From AC-32 sp963772975 (lineage in GTDB: Bacteria > Actinomycetota > Thermoleophilia > Gaiellales > Gaiellaceae): a DNA stretch of 64,000 nt. The translations under genes were made by a program, and so were the position numbers. Below, piece by piece: positions 28,801 through 36,682 of the stretch; position 1 is the first letter of the stretch, and each line of letters begins with the position of its first letter. The notes below the pieces were generated by a model. That model did no database searches and was not told the origin of the DNA. It saw only the letters and a program-made list of their open reading frames with translations. The stretch spans positions 62,001 through 126,000 of the forward strand of contig CAVYZH010000002.1 of assembly GCA_963772975.1 (NCBI GenBank). Reading direction: 5' to 3'.

Positions 28801-28877
28801 AGTCGGGCGGCCCCGGGGCCTGGGCTGACTCGACCCCTCGAGTCGCCCCCAGGCGGGAAAGGCAGGACCACCCGACT
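28801..28877. other. Extended nested inverted repeat (possible terminator or leader RNA)
   Basis: Three nested perfect stems: agtcggg (28801-28807) with cccgact (28871-28877), cctggg (28819-28824) with cccagg (28848-28853), and gactcga (28827-28833) with tcgagtc (28838-28844). It lies in the 203-base gap between the small gene ending at 28948 and the TrpC-like gene starting at 28744, both on the minus strand. It could terminate the first or regulate the second. It did not match the riboswitch or SRP RNA consensus motifs I could recall. Confidence 0.5.
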
Positions 28878-28947
28878 CACCAGCTTGAGACGTCCGCGGA
28901 CCCGCCTCCGCTCTGACCCAACTGCGTCTATTCGAAGGAACCGCGTC

Positions 28948-29187
28948 TTAGGCCACGAGCTCGCGCGCGCCGAACCAGTGCGGGTGGCGGAACGCGTCCA
29001 GGGCCTGGTCGCCCTGAACGGCGAAGGCGAAGTCGGGGAAGTCGCCCGAGTGCCAGTAGATCTGGATCGTCACCTGCTGCCGGGCCTGCGGGCCGTGGTA
29101 AACGAGCTCCACGCGGTGGTCGCTGTCTTCGCGTTCCATGAGGGTGACCGGGTAGTTCACGAGCCTCAACTCCTTCTCTGGGGTCAC
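28948..29187 (-). CDS. Small conserved-looking protein, function unknown
   Basis: A 79-residue soluble, acidic-to-neutral protein starting at a GTG (TPEKELRLVNYPVTLME) with alternating strands such as DHRVELVYHG and QVTIQIYWHSGDFPDF, suggesting a small beta-rich fold. It has no membrane segment or recognised motif. It lies between the aldehyde dehydrogenase genes and the TrpC-like gene on the same strand, with gaps of 56 and 203 bases. It is probably a real gene, but the role is unknown. Confidence 0.5.
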   Translation of the reverse strand: MTPEKELRLVNYPVTLMEREDSDHRVELVYHGPQARQQVTIQIYWHSGDFPDFAFAVQGDQALDAFRHPHWFGARELVA

Positions 29188-29243
29188 CTATCTGAGACGC
29201 ACGAAGCGACACCTCCGAACTGACCCAAGCGGGTCAAACTGGC

Positions 29244-30041
29244 TCAGACGCCGATCGGGTGCCAGATGGTCTTGAGCTCGAGGAAGGGCGAGATCTCCCA
29301 GGCGCTCTGGCCGTCCGCGGCGCCGCGGACGACGCGCTTGACGTTCTCGGCGGCCAGCCGCTCGAGCTCGGCGACGTCGCCGTTCGCGCCGGTGACGTCG
29401 ATCGCGTTCACGTCCATGTGGCCGGCGAGCCACGGCGCCAGCTCGTCGTGCAGGCCGGTGATGATGTTGACCACGCCGCCGGGCACGTCCGCCGTCGCGA
29501 GCGCCTCGGCCAGCTCGATCGCCGCAAGCGGATGCGTCTCGGAGGCGACCGCGACGACCGCGTTGCCGCCGACGACCGCCGGCGCGATCCGCGAGACGAG
29601 GCCCGCGAGCGCCGGCTCATCCGGCGCGAGGATCGCGACCACGCCCTGCGGCTCCGGCACGGTGAAGTTGAAGTACGGGCCGGCGACCGGGTTCGAGGAG
29701 CCGAGCACCTGCGCCAGCTTGTCGGCCCAACCCGCGTACCAGACGAAGCGGTCGATCGAGCGCTCGACCTCCTTCGGGCCCGAGCAGAGGTCGGCGAACT
29801 CGGAACGGCGCGCCTCGATCATCTCGGCCACCCGGTAGAGCACCTGGCCGCGGTTGTACGCAGTCATCGCGGCCCACTTTGGGAACGCGCCGCGCGCCGC
29901 CCGCACCGCGTCCCGAGCGTCCTTGCGCGAGCCGCGCGCCACGTTCTGGCCCTCGGCCTCGTAGGTTCGGCCCGACTCGGAGCGCGGGAACTCGCCGCCG
30001 ATGAAGAGCTTGTACGTCTTGCGGACGGGCAGCCGGCTCAT
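29244..30041 (-). CDS. Truncated, catalytically incomplete aldehyde dehydrogenase-like protein
   Basis: A 265-residue protein covering only the N-terminal NAD-binding half of the ALDH fold (KLFIGGEFPRSESGRTYEA, YAGWADKLAQVLGSSNPV, PQGVVAILAPDEPALAG, PGGVVNIITGLHDELAPWL). It stops before the region carrying the catalytic Glu and Cys, so it cannot be an active dehydrogenase. The ATG overlaps the stop of the full-length ALDH by 4 bases. The order full ALDH then half ALDH resembles ALDH16 enzymes, where both units are fused; here they are split. It is probably a structural partner of the upstream enzyme. Confidence 0.85.
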   Translation of the reverse strand: MSRLPVRKTYKLFIGGEFPRSESGRTYEAEGQNVARGSRKDARDAVRAARGAFPKWAAMTAYNRGQVLYRVAEMIEARRSEFADLCSGPKEVERSIDRFVWYAGWADKLAQVLGSSNPVAGPYFNFTVPEPQGVVAILAPDEPALAGLVSRIAPAVVGGNAVVAVASETHPLAAIELAEALATADVPGGVVNIITGLHDELAPWLAGHMDVNAIDVTGANGDVAELERLAAENVKRVVRGAADGQSAWEISPFLELKTIWHPIGV

Positions 30042-31507
30042 TCGAAGTCCAGGTAGGGCGCCAGCCCGTGCAGACCGCCCTCGCGGCCGAAGCCGGACTC
30101 CTTGTAGCCGCCGAAGGGCGAGGCCGGGTCGAAGCGGTTGTAGGTATTCGCCCAGATCACGCCGGCTCGCAGGCGCTGCGCCATCGAGAGGATGCGCGAG
30201 CCCTTCTCTGTCCAGACACCCGCCGAGAGGCCGTAGGGAGTGTTGTTCGCCTTCTCGACCGCCTCGTCCGGCGTGCGGAAGGTGAGCACCGAGAGCACCG
30301 GCCCGAAGATCTCCTCCTGCGCGATCCGGTAGCTCTGCGCGACATTCGTGAAGACCGTCGGCACGAACCAGTAGCCCTTCTCCGGGAGGCGGCACGGCGG
30401 CTGGTAGATCTCGGCGCCCTCCTCCTCCCCGCTCGCGACCAGCTCCTGGATCTTCTCCAGCTGCTGCTTGGAGTTGATCGCGCCGACGTCGGTGTTCTTG
30501 TCCAGCGGGTCGCCGACGCGCAGGGTGGTGAGGCGGCGCTTGAGCTTGTCGATCACGTCCTCGTAGACCGACTCCTGCACCAGCAGCCGCGAGCCCGCGC
30601 AGCAGACGTGGCCCTGGTTGAAGTAGATCCCGTTGACGATCCCCTCGACCGCCTGGTCGAGCGCGGCGTCGTCGAAGATCACGTTCGCGGCCTTGCCGCC
30701 GAGCTCTAGCGTCAGCTTCGTGCCGGTGCCCGCGAGCTCTCGTTGGATCGCCTTGCCGACCTCGGTCGACCCGGTGAACGCGATCTTGTCGACCTCGCTC
30801 TTGACGAGTGCGGCGCCCGCGAGCCCGTCGCCGGTGACGATGTTCACCACGCCTGCCGGCAGCTCGGCCTGGCGCAGGACGTCGCAGAAGAGCAGCGCCG
30901 AAAGCGGCGTCGTCTCGGCCGGCTTCAGCACGACCGTGTTCCCGGCCGCGAGCGCAGGCGCGATCTTCCAGGCCAGCATCAGCAGCGGGAAGTTCCACGG
31001 GATGATCTGGCCGGCCACGCCGAGCGGCTTCGGCTTGCGGTTCGGGAAGGCGTACTCGAGCTTGTCCGCCCAGCCCGCGTAGTAGAAGAAGTGCGCCGCG
31101 GCGAGCGGCAGGTCGACGTCGCGCGACTCCTTGATCGGCTTGCCGCCGTTCAGCGACTCGAGGACCGCGAACTCGCGCGAGCGCTCCTGCAGCAGGCGCG
31201 CGATCCGGAAGAGGTACTTCGCCCGCTCCGAGCCGGCGAGCGCCGACCAGCCGTTCTCGTAGGCCCCGCGTGCGGCCTCGACGGCGGCCTCGACCTCCTG
31301 CTCGGTCGCCTGGCCGACCTCGGCCAGCGCCTCCTCGCTCGATGGGTCGATCGTCGTGTAAGTCTCCTTCGGCTCGACCCACTCGCCCCCGATGAAGAGG
31401 CCGTAGCGCTCGCGCAGCTTGACGATCTCGCGCGACTCCGGCGCGGGCGCGTAGGTCCACTCGGCCGGAATGGGTGCGCGGTCCTGCTTTCGCTCGAGCT
31501 CGGTCAC
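30038..31507 (-). CDS. Aldehyde dehydrogenase, full length
   Basis: A 489-residue NAD(P)-dependent aldehyde dehydrogenase. PWNFPLLMLAWKIAPALAAGN, FTGSTEVGKAI, LELGGKAANVIF with the general-base Glu, and FNQGHVCCAGSRLL with the nucleophilic Cys are all present. It lies one gene away from deoC, whose aldolase product acetaldehyde is a plausible substrate. It is translationally coupled to the half-size ALDH downstream. The gap to deoC holds a broken peptidase gene on the other strand, so the original deoC operon may have been split. Confidence 0.92.
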   Translation of the reverse strand: MTELERKQDRAPIPAEWTYAPAPESREIVKLRERYGLFIGGEWVEPKETYTTIDPSSEEALAEVGQATEQEVEAAVEAARGAYENGWSALAGSERAKYLFRIARLLQERSREFAVLESLNGGKPIKESRDVDLPLAAAHFFYYAGWADKLEYAFPNRKPKPLGVAGQIIPWNFPLLMLAWKIAPALAAGNTVVLKPAETTPLSALLFCDVLRQAELPAGVVNIVTGDGLAGAALVKSEVDKIAFTGSTEVGKAIQRELAGTGTKLTLELGGKAANVIFDDAALDQAVEGIVNGIYFNQGHVCCAGSRLLVQESVYEDVIDKLKRRLTTLRVGDPLDKNTDVGAINSKQQLEKIQELVASGEEEGAEIYQPPCRLPEKGYWFVPTVFTNVAQSYRIAQEEIFGPVLSVLTFRTPDEAVEKANNTPYGLSAGVWTEKGSRILSMAQRLRAGVIWANTYNRFDPASPFGGYKESGFGREGGLHGLAPYLDFE

Positions 31508-31594
31508 TCGTGGCCTAGCTTAGCGCCGGGTGGACGCGAGCCAGCTACGCGGTTACCGTGCGACCCGGGGATCAAACGACAAGGGGAGGGTCGA

Positions 31595-32628
31595 ATGCGG
31601 CGAAGGCTTCTCATCGGCGCAACCATGCTCGTTGCGGCCGTGGCGGTTGTGGCCGTAGCGGGCGCCGGCAAGATCGGCAACGGCAGCTCGACAGGCAGCG
31701 CGCTGGTGTTCGTGCCGAACCCAGTGCAGAGCCTCGGCGACGAGTCTCTGACCGACCAGAAGGACTCTGACGGTGCGGTTCCGGCGGCGGCCTACCACGC
31801 CGTCACGCTGACGCACCTCGATGGCAGCGGCTTCCTACGCGGCGACTACGCGAACGTCTACAGCTCGACCGGGAACCTCGCGTTCTCGCCGACCAACACG
31901 TTCGCGTACACGCGGACCAGGACGAGTTCGAACAGGTGATGGCGTACTACTGGATGACCCAGGCGGAGAAGTACATCCATCTCTCAGCCTCGGCTCGAGT
32001 CTGCCGTCGATCAACAACGAGCCACAGGACGCGCGGATCAACCAGCTCGGCGCCGACAACTCGTTCGAGACCGACGCATCCGAAGGACGAGCTCCGCTTC
32101 GGCAAGGGCGGCGTCGACGACGCAGAGGACGCCGAGGTGATCCTGCACGAGTACGGACACGCAATCCATGCGTCGCAGGGCTTCAACTTCGACCCGGAGG
32201 AGAACGGCGCGATCAGCGAGGGCTTCGGCGACTACTGGGCGGTCACCGTCTCGGACGTCGTCTCGCAGGCGCTGGGCGTGCTGGAGCAGGAACCGCTTCC
32301 GTGTGTGATGGACTGGGACGCGACCTCGTACACGAGCACCGTCCCCCACTGCCTGCGGCGGCTCGACACAAACCTCCACTACCCGGCCGACCTGAACGGC
32401 GAGGTGCACCACGACGGCCAGATCTGGTCACGTGCGCTGTGGGACATCCGGCAGGCGCTCGGCCACGTCCACGCCGACACGATCATCCTGGAAGGGACGA
32501 ACGGCTACACGGGGACGACGATGCCGGACCTCGCGAACAGGACGGTCGCGGCGGCGCAGCAGCTCTACGGGAACGCCGAGGCCACCGCCGTGCGCAAGGC
32601 ATTCGTCGACCGCGGGATCCTGCACTAG
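31595..32628 (+). pseudogene. Decayed M36/M4-like metallopeptidase gene
   Basis: The reading frame starts well (RBS aggggaggg, ATG at 31595, signal peptide MRRRLLIGATMLVAAVAVV) but coding continues in three different frames. The first ends near 31930; an EFEQVMAYYWMTQAEKYI segment and then SLPSINNEPQDARINQLG follow in other frames; from about 32090 the catalytic part HEYGHAIHASQG and EGFGDYWAVTVS (HExxH plus distant Glu) runs to the stop at 32628. At least three frame changes make a single assembly error unlikely. It is a secreted zinc peptidase remnant lying opposite in strand to deoC and the ALDH genes. Confidence 0.8.
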
Positions 32629-32632
32629 CGAA

Positions 32633-33571
32633 TCAGTCGAGCGTGAAGTAGTCCGGGCTCTGGTAGCGGCCCGTCTTCTCTTTCCTGATCTGCATCAGGA
32701 TGTCGTTCAGGAGCGACGAGGCGCCGAAGCGGTAGAGGTCGGGCGTCAGCCAGTCGACGCCGAGGGTCTCGTGCACGAGCACCAGGTGCTGGACGGCCTG
32801 CTTGGCGTTGCGGATCCCGCCGGCCGGCTTGAAGCCGACGCGCTTGCCGGTCTCCTCGTAGACGTCGCGGATCGCTTCGAGCATCACCAGCGCGACCGGG
32901 AGCGTGGCGGCCGACGGGAGCTTGCCCGTCGAGGTCTTGATGAAGTCGCCACCCGCTGCGATCGCGAGCAGCGAGGCGCGGCGGACGTTGTCGTAGGTGC
33001 CGAGCTCGCCGGTCTCGAGGATCACCTTCAGGTGCGACTCGCCGCAGGCCTCCTTCACGCGCACGATCTCGTCGTAGACCTTCGCGTAGCGACCGGCGAG
33101 AAAGGCCCCGCGGTCGATCACCATGTCCACCTCGTCGGCGCCGTGCTCGACCACCCAGCGCACCTCGTCGAGCTTGGCCTCGAGCGGCGACTGGCCCGAC
33201 GGGAACGCGGTCGCGACCGAGGCGACCTTGACGCCGCTGCCGCGAAGGCGCTCGACGGCGGTCGGGACGAGGTTCGGGTAGACGCAGAGTGCGGCGACGG
33301 ACGGCACGCTCGCGTCCGACGGGTCGGGGCGGATCGCCTTGGAGGCCAGCGCCGAGACCTTGCCGGGCGTGTCTGAGCCTTCGAGCGTCGTCAGGTCGGT
33401 CATCCGCACCGCGAGCTCGAGGGCGAAGACCTTCGCCTCCTTCTTGATGCTGCGCTTCGCAAGCGAGGCGGCGCGCTCCTCCAGTGCGACCTGGTCGATC
33501 GACCCGATCCGGGGCAGCCGCGACTCGAGCGGAAGCTCGAAGCCGGTCGGAAGCGCTGGCGCCTGCGCCAT
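32633..33571 (-). CDS. deoC: Deoxyribose-phosphate aldolase
   Basis: A 312-residue class I aldolase that cleaves 2-deoxyribose-5-phosphate into glyceraldehyde-3-phosphate and acetaldehyde. The Schiff-base lysine is in DFIKTSTGKLPSAATLP, the second key lysine in RVGFKPAGGIR, and the active-site EVDMVIDRGAFLAG is conserved. It is longer than the E. coli enzyme and of the animal/actinobacterial type, with an N-terminal extension. Cytidine deaminase 1.7 kb away and the ALDH genes nearby fit nucleoside salvage and acetaldehyde oxidation. Confidence 0.94.
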   Translation of the reverse strand: MAQAPALPTGFELPLESRLPRIGSIDQVALEERAASLAKRSIKKEAKVFALELAVRMTDLTTLEGSDTPGKVSALASKAIRPDPSDASVPSVAALCVYPNLVPTAVERLRGSGVKVASVATAFPSGQSPLEAKLDEVRWVVEHGADEVDMVIDRGAFLAGRYAKVYDEIVRVKEACGESHLKVILETGELGTYDNVRRASLLAIAAGGDFIKTSTGKLPSAATLPVALVMLEAIRDVYEETGKRVGFKPAGGIRNAKQAVQHLVLVHETLGVDWLTPDLYRFGASSLLNDILMQIRKEKTGRYQSPDYFTLD

Positions 33572-33598
33572 GTGCGGAGTGTAGCCCTGCGGTCCCGG

Positions 33599-34226
33599 CT
33601 AGCCGAGTTGCGCCAGGGCGTCGGCGAGATCGGTGCCCGGGCCGACGCGCAGCGAGTGGATGCCGGCCTCGTGGGCGCTGCTGACGTCGACGGCGGTATC
33701 GCCGATCTCGACGGTTCTGTCGGCCGGCCAGTCTCCGGCGCGCGCTCGGGCGAGCGCGATCAGCTTGCCGCGCGATTCGCTTTCGCAGCCGAACGCGCCC
33801 TGGCCGGCCGGGAAGAACCGGGCGAGCCCGAGCCGCTCGAGCCGCACGCGGGCGACGGGCTCGGGGTTCCCGGTCAGCAGTGCGAGGCGGTGGCCGGCTG
33901 CCTCGAGGCGCTCGAGCGCTTCCTCTGCCCCGGGAGCCGCACGCCAGCTGCTCGTATCGGTTTCGCGCAGGCAGCTCGAGGTAGCGGCTCCCGAACTGCG
34001 CGCACCAGAGCCCCAGATCGGGTTGGTCGAGCCCGGCGTCCCTGAGCACGAGCCGACCGATCCGCAACGAGGTCTGTCCCTCGTGATCGACCCGCTCGAG
34101 CGCGTCCTCGGGCAGCTCGACGCCGAAGTGCGCGCTCAACGTCTCGCGCAGCGCGCGGCCGAGGAGCGGGTCGTGGGTGAGGAAGAGCGTGCCGTCGACG
34201 TCGAAGAGGACGAGCAGCGGCGTCAA
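33599..34226 (-). CDS. HAD-family phosphatase with an apparent 1-base frameshift
   Basis: A phosphoglycolate-phosphatase-like HAD protein read in two frames. The first carries the nucleophile motif LVLFDVDGTLF and a cap region to about LELPAR; the second carries LALLTGN (motif II), RGKLIALA with the motif III lysine, and EIGDTAVDVSSAHEAG (motif IV). The break lies near 33965-33975, where one extra base must be removed; the 628-base span (3n+1) agrees. Joined, it makes about 208 residues, a normal length. The TTG start overlaps the era stop. A sequencing error or a fresh mutation is equally possible. Confidence 0.75.
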
Positions 34227-35083
34227 AGGCCGAGCCGCTCGAGCATCGCCTCGTCGCGGCGCCAGCGCGGCCTGGCCTTGACGTTCAGCTCGAGGAAGAC
34301 CGTGTGGCCGAGCAGCTGCTCGATCTCGGGCCGCGCGCGCGTCCCGATCTTCTTCACGATCGAACCGCCCTTGCCGACGACGATCTGCTTCTGCGAATCG
34401 GTCTCGACGAAGATCGTCGCCCGCACGACCTTCTCGCCGAGCTCGTCGACCTCGACCGAGATGGCGTGCGGCACCTCCTCGCGCGTGAGGTGAAGCGCCT
34501 TCTCGCGGATCAACTCGGCGACGTGCAGCTCGGGCGTGACGTCGCTGCGCTGGCCGGCCGGATAGTAGGCGGGGCCTTCCGGCAGCAGCTCGACGAGGTC
34601 GTCTCGAAGCTCGCCCACGCCGTCGCCCGTGAGGGCGCTGACCGGGTGAAGCGAATGGAACGCGCCGAGCCTCGCCCCGTTCTGCATCTGCTCGGCAATG
34701 TGCCCTGGCTTGAGCCGGTCGACCTTGTTGAGCGCGATCACGACCGGCACGCCCAGCGCGAACACCCGCTCGGCGATGTAGCGGTCGCCCGCCCCGATCC
34801 GCTCTCGTGCCGAGAGCACCAGCAGCACGGCGTCGATCTCCTCGAGCGACTGGTCGACCGTGCGCTGCATCCGCTCGGTCAGCGGGTCGCGCGGCCGCTG
34901 GAAGCCCGGCAGGTCGGCGAGCACGAGCTGGTAGCCAGGCCCGTTGGCGATCCCCATCACGCGCCGGCGGGTGGTCTGCGGCTTGTCGGAGACGATCGCC
35001 ACCTTGCCCCCGGCGAGCGCGTTCACGAGCGTGGACTTCCCCACGTTCGGCCGCCCGGCTACCGCGACGAACCCGCTTCTCAA
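34223..35083 (-). CDS. era: GTPase Era
   Basis: A 286-residue Era, which binds 16S rRNA and helps 30S assembly. G1 GRPNVGKST, G3 DLPGF (DxxG), G4 NKVD, and the C-terminal KH domain with EKVVRATIFVETDSQKQIVVGKGG are present. The start is a TTG at 35083 (LRSGFVAVAGRPNVGKS), chosen because family members begin 4-10 residues before the G1 loop. The 142-base upstream gap contains a GTCAC-N6-GTGAC palindrome shared with the comEA upstream region. ybeY, dgkA and cdd upstream are its usual genomic partners. Confidence 0.94.
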   Translation of the reverse strand: MRSGFVAVAGRPNVGKSTLVNALAGGKVAIVSDKPQTTRRRVMGIANGPGYQLVLADLPGFQRPRDPLTERMQRTVDQSLEEIDAVLLVLSARERIGAGDRYIAERVFALGVPVVIALNKVDRLKPGHIAEQMQNGARLGAFHSLHPVSALTGDGVGELRDDLVELLPEGPAYYPAGQRSDVTPELHVAELIREKALHLTREEVPHAISVEVDELGEKVVRATIFVETDSQKQIVVGKGGSIVKKIGTRARPEIEQLLGHTVFLELNVKARPRWRRDEAMLERLGL

Positions 35084-35160
35084 GGGTCCACACCCCCGCC
35101 CTGGGTGGGGAAGCATGCCCGCCGCCCTCGGCGATGACGATACTCGGCGCGAGAGCACGG

Positions 35161-35187
35161 GTCTGTCACGGCTTGGTGACGAATGCG
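35161..35187 (-). promoter_or_regulatory. GTCAC-N6-GTGAC palindrome upstream of era
   Basis: A perfect inverted repeat GTCAC-N6-GTGAC lies within a 27-base stretch that matches 22 of 27 bases with 51207-51233 upstream of comEA, including the block cgaatgcg. Both lie 35-80 bases before a minus-strand gene start in gaps that otherwise hold nothing recognisable. This suggests the binding site of an unidentified regulator. Confidence 0.45.
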
Positions 35188-35225
35188 CAACTTCTCGGGT
35201 GCCGGCCGGGCGGCCGCACCGGAGC

Positions 35226-35591
35226 TCAGTCCAGCTCCCACGTGTCCGGCAACAGCTCCGCGGGCGTGTAGCTGACAAGCTCGCCCTCCCGGTTGCGGAA
35301 CGTGACCCGGTCGAGCCGGAACTCGTACAGCCACTGGCGGCAGCCGCCGCAGGGCGAAGCGGTGATCCCGATCGCCTCGAGGTCGCCGGGCCTGCAGCCG
35401 GCGACAACGGCGCACGAGATCGCGACCTTCTCGGCGCAGACGCCGAGCGGATAGGCGGCGTTCTCGACGTTCACGCCCTCGAAGACGCGGCCGTCGCGCG
35501 CCCGCACGGCCGCGCCGACGAAGTAGTTCGAGTACGGCGCATACGCCCGCTCGGCGATGGCGACCGCGCGCTCGTACAGCTCGTCGCTCAT
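35226..35591 (-). CDS. cdd: Cytidine deaminase
   Basis: A 121-residue small-type cytidine deaminase that converts (deoxy)cytidine to (deoxy)uridine in pyrimidine salvage. The zinc site is visible as CAEKVA, with the proton-shuttle Glu, and PCGGCRQWLYEF. NVENAAYPLG is the substrate-binding segment. Its ATG overlaps the stop of the DgkA-PAP2 gene. The position between dgkA and era is the conserved order in many Gram-positive bacteria. Confidence 0.95.
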   Translation of the reverse strand: MSDELYERAVAIAERAYAPYSNYFVGAAVRARDGRVFEGVNVENAAYPLGVCAEKVAISCAVVAGCRPGDLEAIGITASPCGGCRQWLYEFRLDRVTFRNREGELVSYTPAELLPDTWELD

Positions 35592-36304
35592 GCCAGCACC
35601 TGGAAGACGACCAGCGTGATCAGCGCCCCGAGCAGGCCGCCGTAGGTGACCTCGAGCGCCGAGTGCACCCCCGTTTCGACCCGAGTTTGCGCCACCAGGA
35701 GGGCCATGATGAAGGTCAGCGACGAGATCAGGAACCGGTGTGGGCCGGTGATTACGTACGTCGCTGCCATCCAGCCCGCGAAGGCGACCGCCGCGTGGCC
35801 CGACGGCAAACCGCCGCGCAGCGGAGTGCCCCGGCCCGTGTAGGCCTTCGTCCCGATCACTACGATGATCGTCAGCACGAGCGCGACGAGGGTGATCTGC
35901 GCTGGTGCGTCGCGCAAGCTGTCGAGCAGCCGCGAGCTGCGGTCGGCCACCTCGCCGGAGAAGACCAGGTAACCGATCGCGACGGCGTTCACGGTCGCGA
36001 TCAGGACCGCCCCTGCCGCGACGTCCTTGGCGAGCTTCGCGAGTGGGTCGAACGAGGTCGTCGCGACGTCGATCGCCTGCTCGATCGCCGAGTTGATCAT
36101 CTCGGTGATGAACACGAAGGCGATCGCGAGCAGAAGCGCGATCAGCTCCAGCTTCGAGACGCCGACCCAGACCCCGGCGACCAGCACGACCACCGCGGCC
36201 AGGAAGTGGATTCGCATGTTCCGCTGCGTGCGGAGCACGTGGATGATCCCCTCGAAGGCGGAGTTGAAGCTCTCGAGGAGGTTCTGCGGGCGACGCTTGG
36301 TCAC
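35588..36304 (-). CDS. Fused DgkA-type lipid kinase and PAP2 phosphatase
   Basis: A 238-residue membrane protein joining two opposite activities. Residues about 8-118 are a DgkA-type diacylglycerol/undecaprenol kinase (ESFNSAFEGIIHVLRTQRN, EMINSAIEQAIDVATTSF, AKDVAAGAVLI). Residues about 120-238 are PAP2-like, with GGLPSGHAAVAFAGW and VETGVHSALEVTYGG, the histidine motifs of lipid phosphatases; the first KxxxxxxRP motif is weak. A role in undecaprenyl phosphate recycling is plausible. The GTG start overlaps the ybeY stop as GTGA. Confidence 0.85.
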   Translation of the reverse strand: MTKRRPQNLLESFNSAFEGIIHVLRTQRNMRIHFLAAVVVLVAGVWVGVSKLELIALLLAIAFVFITEMINSAIEQAIDVATTSFDPLAKLAKDVAAGAVLIATVNAVAIGYLVFSGEVADRSSRLLDSLRDAPAQITLVALVLTIIVVIGTKAYTGRGTPLRGGLPSGHAAVAFAGWMAATYVITGPHRFLISSLTFIMALLVAQTRVETGVHSALEVTYGGLLGALITLVVFQVLA

Positions 36305-36678
36305 GCGCTCCACTGTGCCTCCTTCGACTCCATCTCGGGCCCGTGGTCGTGCCCGAGCAGGTGCAGCAGCCCGTGGACCAGCGGCGGTCTCCACTCGGCG
36401 CCGACGACCTGCGGGCAGAGCACCGAGTCGCCCAGCTGGCGAGGGAGGCCGGGCGCGAGCTCGTCGCGGGCGTCGATCGGGAACGAGAGCACGTCCGTCA
36501 CCTCGTCCACGCCCAGGTGGTCGCGCTTCAGCGTGCGCATCTCCTCCGGGCCGACGAAGTGGAGCCCGAGCTCCCCATCCTCGACGCCCTCGCCGGCCAG
36601 CACCCTGCGCGCCAGCTCGGCTGCCGCCTCCTCGTCGACCTCAACGCCGCTGCGATTCGACACCTCGACCGAGATCAT
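36301..36678 (-). CDS. ybeY: Endoribonuclease YbeY
   Basis: A 125-residue YbeY, a zinc enzyme for 16S rRNA 3'-end maturation and ribosome quality control. The metal motif is HGLLHLLGHDHG. VTDVLSFP is the second conserved block. The start MISVEVSNRSG at 36678 is taken because the earlier ATG at 36717 would overlap phoH and add a basic non-homologous stretch. It lies 4 bases after phoH, its usual partner. Confidence 0.94.
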   Translation of the reverse strand: MISVEVSNRSGVEVDEEAAAELARRVLAGEGVEDGELGLHFVGPEEMRTLKRDHLGVDEVTDVLSFPIDARDELAPGLPRQLGDSVLCPQVVGAEWRPPLVHGLLHLLGHDHGPEMESKEAQWSA

Positions 36679-36682
36679 CGCG

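Noticed and set aside
28801..28877. Riboswitch for the TrpC-like gene (glycine, cobalamin, ydaO or FMN type)
   Set aside because: No consensus core of these classes could be matched; it is kept only as an unexplained hairpin.
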